A DNA stretch of 64,000 nt from Coix lacryma-jobi var. lacryma-jobi (Eukaryota > Streptophyta > Magnoliopsida > Poales > Poaceae): assembly GCA_009763385.1 (NCBI GenBank), contig CM019825.1, positions 115,253,131 to 115,317,130 of the forward strand, given 5' to 3'. The notes beneath the pieces are model-generated. The model saw only the letters and a list, made by a program, of their open reading frames with translations. It searched no databases and had not been told where the DNA came from. The stretch's first letter is position 1. Each line of letters opens with the position of its first letter. The translations under genes were made by a program, and so were the position numbers. Positions 28,912 through 38,341 of the stretch are shown here, in pieces.

Positions 28912-31049
28912 TGAAGGACCGAGAAGCAACCAGAAAGCGACCAGAGGGGGGGGGGTGAATGGGAGCTTCAAATTTTCCTTCCGGAAACTAGTAGCCACTG
29001 CCCAAGAATCAACCCCTAAAGCAAACCCTAGAGCTTGCTAATGTCCACGACCCTAGACGTAGGGTGGATGCTTCCTAGAAGCACAGCGGGACACTACACA
29101 ACTCTAGAAAGCCAACGCAAAAGACGGAAACCAAATCCGACAACGAACGAACAAGCTGCGAACGAAAACGCGCTGAAACAGTACTGACCGGACTCTGCCT
29201 GCGTCCGGTCACTGACCACCGGACGCGTCCGGTCAGGCTAAGTCCGATTTTGGACCTCTCTGTGTTGGACCGGACGCACTGTGTGCCAGCGTCCGATCGA
29301 TCACTAAGCGTCCAGTCAAACGAGACAAAATAGATGAACAGGAACCTCGGTGCGTTCGGTCACTGTATTGACAGAGCGTCCGGTCACACAAATGAACCAG
29401 CGTCCGGTCAGTTGAAACAGAGATGCGTTCAACGCATTCAACGACCGGACTCTGTCCGAGCGTCCGGTCGAGTGCGTCCGGTCGATACAAAAACCGAACA
29501 CAGCAAACCTTCAACCACCGGACGCACTGCCCTAGCGTCCGGTCGGCCCGAGTCAGCGTCCGGTCACCCCGATACTGAGCAGTTCGTCCACCGATTCGCC
29601 TCGATCTCACCCAACACAAATCCTCTAGGGATCAAACTTGGTGAGATGAGTCACAAAGAGGATAGTGAGCTATCTCTAGGAGATCATGGCTCGAACCTAT
29701 CTCCAAATCGGTGAATCAAAGAATTTCGGGGGAGGGAAGAAAACTTGACCCGAAACGAAAAATCGATCGATCTCCTAGACCGTGAGGTTAGAGGGTAATT
29801 CCTTCGGTGGAAAGAAGTGCCTCACGATCTAGAACAACTTGGTTCAAACGGTTTTGCAAAAGATGAACCGAGTAAAGAGATCAAGCGACGGGAAAATCAT
29901 GGAGAAAAGGATTCCGCGAAGAACACGAATGAAACGCGAATCACAACCACGAACTGCACAACAGTGAGATTACGGTCTCACTTCCTCAACATCAACAGTA
30001 CACAGAGGCAACTCTCTCTGCGGATCTCAGCTAGCTACAGCAGGGGATGGGAGAGCAGGAAACCCTAAGTGCAAAAGAGCAAATGACTGAGATAAGGGGA
30101 GGAGGGTGTCTCCCTGACTATTTATCCTAAACTAGTCTAAGTACAATTCCTACTCTACCCCTCCCTAATCTACTTACAGAGCGAACCAGCTAAACCCTAA
30201 GGTTATTCTGGACCAACTCGGTGGTAGGTGTATCCGACGGCCACGCCCGCACAAGTCGTCCGCGTTGCCTCCACGCAACCTTCCGATTGCCGCCACGTGC
30301 TGCCCTCGCTCTGCACCCCCGGTTTTGTGGCCCAAACCGGGAAACCAGCCTTTTCGAGCTAACCCCTGGTTTTGAGGCCCAAACCGGGAAACTAGCCCAT
30401 CAGTCTCTGAGTTTTGAGGCCAAACTCAGCAAACCCTCAACGCCCAGGTTTTGATGCCCAAACCTGGAAACCGTCCTCAGCCCGAGTTTTGTGGCCAAAC
30501 TCGGAAACCCTCAGCCCGAGTTTTGTGGCCAAACTCGGAAACCGTCAGCCCGAGTTTTGTGGCCAAACTCGGAAACCGTCCACGCCCAGGTTTTGAGGCC
30601 CAAACTTGGAAACCGTCCATCCGATGGTTTTTCTCCGGCTCTACCACCAAACCGACGTCGTAGATGGGATGCACCTCCCGTGCACCCCGTCCACCGACAC
30701 GTGTCCCCAAGTCCACGACTCAGGCAACACATGACCGCACTTCTTCACTTGTCGTCGTCACAGGCTGCCAGCCACCACAGCTGATCCTCGGGCCTCTGGT
30801 CCCTCAGTCCAAGCCTCACGTCCGCCCTTCACCGCTCGGTACCTCGGCATGGCACGTCCGCCGCACGGCACGCCCATCCTTCACCGCACCCGGTCCGTCG
30901 GCACAACACGTCTCAACTTGACCTTCACCTGCCTTCGATCACTGCATCCATGCTCGACACCTGCACAACACAAGCCAAAGAACATGCGCATCATCCCAGT
31001 TGACAATCACTCATCACTCAGAGACCCGGCATACACCCATGTATCCGCA
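28912..31049 (-). repeat. 5' LTR of D (2138 bp)
   Basis: The pair of 19198-21334 with the same ends and modules: palindromes about 29183-29570 (16-bp palindrome at 29218-29233), TATA-like 30118-30127, hairpins 30318-30609. It drives the element's transcript leftward. Confidence 0.94.
30318..30609. repeat. Hairpin array in 5' LTR of D (eight units)
   Basis: Unit 1 (30318-30341) is a perfect CCCGGTTT/AAACCGGG stem. The others follow the order of the partner LTR, with three CCGAGTTT/AAACTCGG units in tandem. The last unit has one arm changed (AAACTTGG), a G-T pair on one strand. Confidence 0.78.
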
Positions 31050-31082
31050 CAAAGACACACTGGAAGAAGAACTTGGTGCCAT
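31050..31082 (-). pseudogene. gag: First codons of gag of C, separated by D
   Basis: An ATG at 31080-31082 opens 11 codons (Ser-rich, MAPSSSSSV..) that run into the CAAAG duplication and are in frame with the sequence left of D at 19192. The leader from the PBS to this ATG is about 130 nt. This start is inferred because the joined frame stays open and follows the PBS. Confidence 0.75.
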
Positions 31083-31214
31083 TTCGAAAAGCACCGTTAG
31101 TGTTAGCCAAACAAAAGCTCAACACCTCGACAAGCAAAGTCGGAAACAACAACCGCTCTCAAAAGGTCGCCTTCGCAGATCCGGAACCGGTTAAGGTAGA
31201 GAGATCCTTAACTG

Positions 31215-31226
31215 GCTCCGATACCA
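31215..31226 (-). other. Primer binding site of C
   Basis: The sense strand TGGTATCGGAGC lies next to the LTR end at 31229. It shows that the truncated LTR on the right belongs to C as its 5' LTR. Confidence 0.85.
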
Positions 31227-31228
31227 AT

Positions 31229-31507
31229 TGAAGGACCGAAGATGCTAAAGCAAGGCGACCAGAGGGGGGGTGAATGGGAGCCTAAAATTTCTTCTCAGAA
31301 ATTACGGCCTCTGTCCCAACAAAATCAACCCCAAGAGCAAAGCCGACACACGTGATGTCCTCGACCCAAGAGTATGGGTGGATGTTCCCTAGGAACACAG
31401 CGGGACACCACAAAAGCTCCCTCCTCCAAATCCACGCAAGTCAACTAGTGACAGGATGGAATTTGGGTAACCTCAACCTCCCCCGAGCAACGCGAGGGGG
31501 ATTTAGG
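31229..31507 (-). repeat. Truncated 5' LTR of C
   Basis: About 279 bp closely match 11161-11437 (TGAAGGACCGAAGATGC..., CCTCCCCCGAGCAAC). The match stops after GGATTTAGGC. The remaining roughly 2.1 kb, including promoter and hairpins, is deleted. Confidence 0.87.
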
Positions 31508-31569
31508 CTTTTTGAGTATAAAACAAAGGCAACCAAAAACTCTAAAATAACTCACCTTGGGGAGTTCTC
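31508..31569 (-). other. Filler-like pol fragment at a deletion junction
   Basis: About 62 bp match integrase sequence of B at 9774-9835 with two mismatches by eye. It lies between the broken LTR of C and gag of B, out of context. It looks like templated DNA copied during end joining. Confidence 0.65.
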
Positions 31570-33054
31570 CTACGCAACATACTTACTTCTCAAAGTGAGA
31601 AGATCAGTCATGTGCGTGGTGCACGCCTCACACTCCTCCTCATCTATGACAACTACGGTGGACTTGACAGAATCAAGTTCCTTCACCGTATCCTCCCACT
31701 TCTGCCTAAATTCCTTGCGCTCTCTAGCGGCACGCCTAAGCAACTTATCCTGACTATGCAAGGCGGCAGTAAGCTTCTCAACCTCAGCAGAAAGCTCATC
31801 GTGGGTGAGAGATACCTGGGAGGTGTCGTTGTCGTCGTCGTTCCGAGGGGAGTTCACCAGCTCACCGTCGACCTCCTTGCCGAGGGCCATGGTGCAGAGG
31901 CCGTCGTCGTCGGCGAAGAAGCAGAGACCGCTCAGCTTGTCCTCGATCCTCTTCTTTTTCTCGGACTCGTCATCGTTTGAGCAAGCGGAGTCGTCATCCG
32001 AGCCGTCAACGTCGCTGAGTGTGGTGAAGAACGCGCGCTGCTCAGCCTGGGCCTTCTCCAAGCACTTCTTCTTGATGTACTCCTTGTCGAAGCCGCCCCT
32101 CCGCTTGTGCCTCGCGGGGATGTACTTCTCCTTGCGCTTGCCGGAGTCGTACTTGTGCCCATGATCGCCCTTCCCAGATGAATGCTTCTTCTTGGGACAG
32201 TTGGCGATGAAGTGGTCGGGGTCGCCGCACTCATAGCATCCTGAGCGTCCTCCTCCGCGGCGACGGTTCATGCGGTTGTTGTGAAACCGCGAGAACCGGT
32301 TGGCGAGCATTGCCAACTCGTCATCCCCCAAAGACTCCAGCTGGTCCTCTGTGACAGAAAAGAGAGACGAAAGAGCAAAGCCTCCAGAGGGGTTAGAAGA
32401 GCCAGAAACCAAAGCCATAGTCGGGCCAGAAGGATTATCATAAGAAGCCCTCGCCATGGCGTCAATCTCACTGGACTTGAGCTTACTAAAGAGCTCGTCG
32501 CAAGTGAGGGTCTCATAGTTAGGTGATTCGATGATCGCCTGAACTTTGGAGTTCCACACCGATCAATCAAGAGTATGCAAAAGCTTCAAAGCTCTCTCAT
32601 GATCGTCGAAAGGCAACAGCTCCTTGTTAGCCCTCATCTTGTTGACAATCACCTGAAAGCGAGCGAATAAACTTTCTATGCTCTCGCCAGGCATATGTCG
32701 AAAGTTCTCATACTCTCGCTTGAACGACTCGTAGAGTCAGGTTTTGACTTGAGAGGTTCCCTCATGGAAACGCATGAGGGTGGCCCAAATCTCCCGAGCC
32801 GTAGCGAGGTGAGAAACACGATCAAACTCACTCATGCTCAAGCATGAGAAAAGAGCATTACGTGCTCGGCTATTGGCATCGTGCTCATCGATCTGATGCT
32901 GAGTCACACGAGCAGCCAAGACAACGTAATTGGCAGAGTTGCAAATATCCCAGATGGAAGCGCCCAAACTCTGCAGATAGGCCGAGATGCGTATCTTCCA
33001 ATACGCATAGTTCGTCCCATCGAAAAATGGCGGTTTGCCCACGCCGCGATCCAT
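31570..33054 (-). pseudogene. gag: gag N-terminal half (probably Sirevirus B)
   Basis: It starts with MDRGVGKPPFFDGTNYAYWKIR (ATG at 33052-33054). Stops are TGA near 32735 and near 32560, both consistent with CGA to TGA changes. It continues through knuckle 1 (CYECGDPDHFIANC), the acidic stretch and the first part of the coiled coil (up to one CEACTTH pair), then is cut by the filler junction. The second half, deleted here, corresponds to 10920-11160 and intervening sequence. It could instead be a separate element; the nesting order favours B. Confidence 0.8.
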
Positions 33055-33103
33055 GTCGCCTTCTGTGGATCTGGAACCGGCTAAGGTGGAAGATCCTTAA
33101 CCT

Positions 33104-33115
33104 GCTCTGATACCA
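33104..33115 (-). other. Primer binding site (Sirevirus B)
   Basis: The sense strand TGGTATCAGAGC is an exact complement of the initiator tRNA-Met 3' end, unlike the one-mismatch PBS of A, C and D. Confidence 0.87.
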
Positions 33116-33117
33116 AT

Positions 33118-35118
33118 TGAAGGACCGAGAATGCTACCAGAAAGCGACCAGAGGGGGGGTGAATGGGAGCTTCAAAATTCCTTTCGGAAACTTGTTGCCA
33201 CTGTCCCGTAAATCAACCCCAAAGGCAAACCCTAGACCTTGCTAGTGTCCATGACCCTAGATGTAGGGTGGATGCTTCCAAGAAGCACAGCGGGACACTA
33301 CACAACTCTAGAAACTCAACGCAAAAGACGGAAATTGAATCCGACAACGAACGAGCAAGCTGCGAACGAAAACGCGCTGGGACTTCACTGACCGGACTCA
33401 CCCTGTGTCCGGTCAACAGGCACCGGACACGTCCGGTCAGGCAAAGTCCAATTTCGGACCTCTCTGAGTTTGACCGGACTCATGGCCACTGAGCGTCCGG
33501 TCACACCTCGAGCGTCCGGTCACAAGAAGAACGCCGATAGTGAACAGTGCAAGCTGAGCGTCCGGTCACTGAGAAACAGTGCGTCCGGTCAATGGTCGGA
33601 CTCTGCAGAAGCGTCCGATCAAGAGCGTCCGGTCAAGTCGCGAGAAACACAGTAAAGACGTTCAACGACCGGACTCCGGAGATGCGTCTGGTCAGTACGC
33701 AGCAAGCGTCCGGTCACCCCGCAGCAACACTGTTCGTCCACCGATTCGACTCGATCTCACCCAAAATGAATCCTGTAGGGATCAAACTTAGTGAGAGGAG
33801 TCACAAGGAGGATAGTGAGCTATCTCTAAGAGATCACGGCTCGAGCCTATCTCCAAATCGATGAATCGAAGAATTTCGGGGGAAGGGAGAAAAACATGAC
33901 CCGAAACGAAAATCAACCGATCTCCTAGACCGTGAGGTTAGAGGTGAATTCCTTTGGTGGAAAGAAGTGCCTCACGATCTAGAACAACTTGGTTCAAATG
34001 GATTTGCAAAAGATGAACCGAGCAAAGAGATCAAGTGATGGGAAAAACGTGGTGAAAAAGGATTCTGCGAAGAACACGAACGAAACGCGAATCACAACCA
34101 CGAAATTGCAACCGTGTGGCTACCACACGCTACAACAGTGAGGTTACGGCCTCACTGCCTCAAAATCTCATGAACACAGAGGTATTGGTCTCTTCTCTGT
34201 GGATCTCAGCTAGCTATAGCAGGGACGTGAGAGAGCAGGTAACCCTAGAAGCAAAGAGCAAATGACAGGAAGACTAACTGAGATAGATGGGGAGGTGGGT
34301 GTCTCCCCCTATTTATCCTAATTCTAACCTATTCCTAATTCCCACTCTACCCCTAACTACTTACAGAGCGAACCAGCTAAACCCTAAGGTTATTCTGGAC
34401 CAACTCGGTGCTAGGTGTATCCGACGGCCGCGCTCGCACAACTCATAGCATTGCCTCGACGCAACCTCCCGATTGCCGCCACGTGCCGCCACTCGCTCTG
34501 CACCCCCGGTTTTGTGGCCCAAACCGGGAAACCAGCCTTTTCCAGCCAACCCCCGGTTTTGAGGCCCAAACCGGGAAACCAGACCACCAGCATCTGAGTT
34601 TTGAGGCCCAAACTTAGCAAACCCGCAGCGCCCAGGTTTTGAGGCCCAAACCTGGAAACCGTCCTCAGCCCGAGTTTTGTGGCCAAACTCGGAAACCATC
34701 CACGCCCAGGTTTTGAGGCCCAAACCTGGAAACCGTCCACCCGATGGTTTTTCCCTGGCTCTACCACCAAACCGACGTCGTAGATGGGATGCACCTCTCA
34801 TGCACCCCGTCCACCAACACGTGTCCCCAAGTCCACGACTCAGGCAACACATGACCGCACTTCTTCACATGTTGTCGTCACAGGCTGCCAGCCACCACAG
34901 CTGATCCTCGGGCCTCTCGTCCCTCAGCCCAAGCCTCACATCCGCCCTTCGCCACTCTCGGTCCATCGGCACGACACGTCTCTACTTGACCTTCACCTCG
35001 CCTTCGATCACTACATCCGTGCTCGACATCTGCACAACACAAGCCAAAGAACATGCGCATCATCCCAGTTGACAATCACTCATCACTCAAAGACCCAGCA
35101 TACACCCATGTATCCGCA
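33118..35118 (-). repeat. 5' LTR (Sirevirus B, 2001 bp)
   Basis: TGAAGGACCGAGAATGC to ATCCGCA. It contains the palindrome cluster (about 33388-33720), TATA-like sense GGATAAATAG (34309-34318) and six hairpin units (34506-34729). The right flank GCCTT at 35119 would be one duplication copy. The partner 3' LTR is off-window. Confidence 0.87.
34506..34729. repeat. Hairpin array in LTR B (six units)
   Basis: Stems CCCGGTTT (twice), CTGAGTTT (partner AAACTTAG, one mismatch), CCAGGTTT, CCGAGTTT, CCAGGTTT. The order matches LTR A. Confidence 0.77.
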
Positions 35119-35553
35119 GCCTTGGCTTCAACGGCATCCAGGTGGTTGTCCAAGGCGGTTTGGAGGTCGGTTGCATGTCCTAGCAACCGCCATTCAGTGT
35201 TGATCCACGCCTCTTCATCCTGAGCCGTCCGATGCCACTGACCTAGTGACCAAGGGCCAAGATTTGGCCTTGGGGAGGTCACACGGATCGGTGACGTGGC
35301 ATGGGGTGAGACTTAGGCCAACCCAAGTGGCGGGCGCCACTTAGAGGTGGCGAGCGCCACCTAGGGGCGGCGGGCGCCACCCCCCATAGTCCCATTTGGG
35401 CCCTGCTGAGTGGGCTTGGCCTCTGGTGGGTCCATATGTCCAAATTTGGTTCAAATCCTGCATTCAAATAAAATTCTATGGACATGTGGAATTTGGTTAG
35501 TTTGAAACCTATTTGACTACATTTCATGCCTTTTTGGTGAACTTTAGGGTCAA
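35119..35553. other. Unassigned flank between B and H
   Basis: Minus-strand sequence at 35119-35230 looks coding (EEAWINTEWRLLGHATDL-like) and is cut by B; I do not recognise the family. Three GGCGCCAC palindromes lie at 35327-35390. The rest shows nothing I can assign. Confidence 0.4.
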
Positions 35554-35554
35554 A

Positions 35555-35591
35555 TGTTGACGGTAAAACAGGTGTTTAAGGACCGTCAACA
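35555..35591. repeat. 37-bp inverted repeat at the left end of H
   Basis: TGTTGACGGT (35555-35564) and ACCGTCAACA (35582-35591) form a perfect 10-bp inverted repeat around a 17-bp spacer, just before Tat protease sequence. The whole begins TG and ends CA like an LTR terminus. It may be fused LTR ends or a short foldback. Confidence 0.55.
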
Positions 35592-36267
35592 CCAGGCAGA
35601 CCAATGGACCAACGTCTCCAACGCAGGACGCTACCCACTGGTCTTGGATCCTACGGTCGCCGGGTTCAAATTGGGGAGAGTACTCACAGACGGAGGAGCA
35701 GGACTCAATGTCATCTTCGCAAACACCCTGCGCAAGATGAACCTCGACCTTGCAACTCAGCTCACACCATCAAGCGCTCCCTTTTACGGCATAGTACCCG
35801 GAAAGGCGGCTATACCACTCGGAAGGATCATACTACCTGTCACTTTTGGAACTCAGATCAATTATCGGACTGAGTACATCAGTTTCAAGGTAGCCGACTT
35901 TGAATCATCATACCATGCCATATTTGGACGACCAGCTATCGCCAAATTTATGGCAGTACAACATTATCCATACCTTCTGCTGAAGATGCCGGGTCCCAAA
36001 GGTATTCTAACCTTCAGGGGTGACTTGAAGCGATCATTCGACTGTGACACAGAGGCTGTCCAAATCGCCGAAAAAGCTCAACTTGCCCTAGAGGTACAGG
36101 AACTCGCACAGATGGTGCATAACACCAAGCCTGGAGACTCAGAAATCCCAACTAAGAAGGCGGGCGCTATTCAACCATCAGCAGAAGTCACCACAAAAAA
36201 TATTGACCTGGAAACTGGTGATCCATCAAAGACGACGGTCATCAGTGCTCACCTATCTGAAGAATAG
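35592..36267 (+). pseudogene. pol: Tat protease region of H
   Basis: The frame contains AGRYPLVLDP and VLTDGGAGLNVIF, the aspartic protease signature of the Tat lineage (usually DGGSGLN). FGRPAIAKFMAVQHYPYLLLKMP follows, typical of this family. It ends at TAG 36265-36267, just before RT. An ATG at 35554 lies inside the inverted repeat and is probably not the original start. gag is missing upstream. Confidence 0.82.
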
Positions 36268-36900
36268 GAACTCGTGCTCACCAGGTTCCTCCGAGCAAAC
36301 AAAGATATATTTGCTTGGAAGCCGGCTGACATGCCAGGAGTTCCAAGGAACTTGGCTGAGCACAAATTGGAACTAAAGGAGGGCTCTAGGCCCATCAAGC
36401 AAAGACTACGACGATTCTCACCAGAGAAGAAAGAGGCAATCAAGAAGGAGATAGCTAAACTACTCGCGGCCGGGTTTATCAGAGAAATTCTCCACGCCGA
36501 GTGGTTAGCTAACCCAGTGCTAGTAAAAAAGAACTCTGCAGAATGGCGCATGTGTGTCGATTACACAGACCTCAACAAACATTGTCCAAAGGATCCTTTC
36601 GGATTACCAAGGATAGATCAAATAGTTGATGCCACTGCAGGTTCCGCTTTATTATCCTTTCTGGACTGTTACTCCGGGTACCATCAGATTGCTCTCAAAG
36701 AAGAAGACCAACCTAAGACATCGTTTATAACTCCCTTTGGCGCCTACTGTTATAAAACCATGTCCTTTGGGTTGAAGAACGCAGCGGCTACTTATCAGCG
36801 TGCTATCCAAGATTGTTTGGGCGACCAAATTGGCCGCAACGCGGAAGCTTATGTTGATGATGTGGTCATAAAAACCAAGGATCCGACTACCCTCATTTAG
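36268..36900 (+). pseudogene. pol: Reverse transcriptase of H
   Basis: RT domain with FAWKPADMPG, the fingers motif WRMCVDYTDLNK, SFLDCYSGYHQI, MSFGLKNAAATYQR and catalytic YVDD (residues 193-196 from the ATG at 36274). It stops at TAG 36898-36900; the downstream sequence (ACTTAAAGGAAACC..) continues the same domain. Confidence 0.9.
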
Positions 36901-37470
36901 ACTTAAAGGAAACCTTTACCCGGTTACGCTCATACCAATGGAAGCTTAACCCCACGAAGTGTGTATTCAGAGTACCCTCAGGCCAGTTACTTGGATTCCT
37001 TGTTAGCCATCGAGGCTAGTCAAAAACAGATCACAACCATCATCAATATGAAGTCACCTACTTCCGTCAGAGATGTTCAGAAACTCACCGGGTGTATGGC
37101 TGCGCTCAACAGATTTATCTCACGGTTGGGAGAAAAGGGACTACCTTTCTTCAAACTACTCAAAGCCGGCGATAAATTTCAGTGGACAGCAGAAGCGGAC
37201 TAGGCCTTTAAACAAATCAAAAGATACCTCACCAATTCTCCTATACTCACGCCACCAGAACCCGGGGAACCGATGATGCTATACATTGCAGCTACCATGC
37301 ATGTTGTGAGCACAACAATTGTAGTGGAGCGCAAGGATGACAAGCACATTTATAACACCCAACGACCAGTATACTATATCAATGAGGTACTCTCCGACTC
37401 CAAGGTCAGGTACCCGCAAGTTCAAAAATTGCTTTATGCTTTACTCATATCATGAAGGAAGCTACGACAC
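36901..37470 (+). pseudogene. pol: RT thumb and RNase H of H
   Basis: The frame encodes KCVFRVPSG-like and SPTSVRDVQKLTGCMAALNRFISRL. A stop replaces Trp at 37201-37203. It continues with FKQIKRYL, PPEPGEPMMLYIAAT and RPVYYINEVLSD (RNase H), and a second Trp-to-stop at 37453-37455. Confidence 0.82.
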
Positions 37471-38015
37471 TATTTTGAAGCCCACAATATCACAGTTATC
37501 ACGGATTTTCCATTTTGAGAAATCCTCCACAACCGTAACGCTACAGGAAGAATTTCCAAATGGGCAGTCGAACTGGGGGCACTTAACATCAAATTCACTC
37601 CAAGGAAAGCTATCAAGTCACAAGCTCTAGCTGATTTCGTCACTAAATGGACAAAATTACAGCAGAACCAAGACAATGCTATTCCTGAACATTGGAAGAT
37701 GTACTTTGATGGGTCCTTAAAACTCAGGGGAGCAGGTGCCGGAGTACTACTCGTATCACCCGCTGGAGAGCAGCTCAAGTACGTTCTGCAGATAATGTGG
37801 CCTGCTACCAACAGTGAAGCAGAATATGAAGCGCTACTACACGGGCTAAAGCTAGCAGTCACATTGGGCATCAAGCGACTCCTAGTCTACGACGATTCTT
37901 CCGTGGTGATTCACCAAGTCAACAAGGATTGAGATTGCACCAAGGAAACAATGAACGCCTATTGCGTTGAAGTCCGCAAGCTAGAAAAAACTTCTCAGGG
38001 TTAGAACTCATTCAT
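37471..38015 (+). pseudogene. pol: Second (archaeal-type) RNase H of H
   Basis: MYFDGSLKLRGAGAGVLL (from 37699) and SEAEYEALLHGLKLA match the extra RNase H module of the Tat lineage, with D, E and D positions present. A TGA at 37930-37932 replaces Trp in NKDWDC. Its presence after the canonical RNase H supports Tat rather than Athila or chromovirus assignment. Confidence 0.85.
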
Positions 38016-38341
38016 ATGACCCAAGATCTTAATGTGGCAGCAGATATCCTAGCAAAATTGGGATCCGACAGAGCCCTGGTCCCCAGCGGTACCTTCGTAC
38101 ATGAGCTATCCAAACCTTCAATCCAAGAGAAGGAAGAGGTTGATCCCACACCCTCTGCTCAGATTTTAACTCTAGCACCCGACTGGACTCAAGTTTTCAT
38201 CAACTACTTCAAGGAGCATAAACTGCCCAGTGATAAAACTACCGCGGAGCAGGTCACCAGATGTAGCAAAAACTATGTTCTAGTCGGAGACAAGCTATAT
38301 CGACGCGGTGCCTCATCAGGAGTCCTCCTCAAGTGTATTTC
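38016..38341 (+). pseudogene. pol: Linker and start of integrase finger of H
   Basis: Open frame with NVAADILAKLGSDRA and YVLVGDKLYRRGASSGVLLKC, the usual run-up to the Tat integrase finger. Cut by F after ATTTC (38337-38341). The frame resumes at 63901. Confidence 0.85.

Larger units (their letters stand above)
19198..31049 (-). mobile_element. Complete Sirevirus D with perfect target duplication
   Basis: The 11.85-kb minus-strand element has LTRs at 19198-21334 and 28912-31049, PPT 21335-21346, PBS 28898-28909, pol 22953-26141 and gag 26165-28848. The flanking duplication CAAAG at 19193-19197 and 31050-31054 is perfect. Removing D and one copy restores the gag frame of C. LTR differences by eye in the first 500 bp are about six substitutions and two indels, so D is not brand new. 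Confidence 0.95.
11161..31507 (-). mobile_element. Sirevirus C, RT-less derivative, interrupted by D
   Basis: Minus-strand element with 3' LTR 11161-13548, PPT 13549-13560, 3' noncoding region, pol remnant 16026-16642, gag 17209-19197 continued at 31050-31082, PBS 31215-31226, and truncated 5' LTR 31229-31507. D is inserted in gag at codon 11. C's LTR family is distinct from those of A/B/D and F, although all share ends and modules. It retains all cis signals but no RT, so if it moved in this form it depended on relatives. Confidence 0.8.

Noticed and set aside
31570..35118. A separate eighth element instead of part of B
   Set aside because: Possible, but gag half, orientation, nesting order and the deletion junction are most simply explained as the upstream part of B. 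Not proven.
35119..35553. A host gene exon between nests
   Set aside because: Only about 110 bp look coding and no gene model can be built. More likely another repeat.
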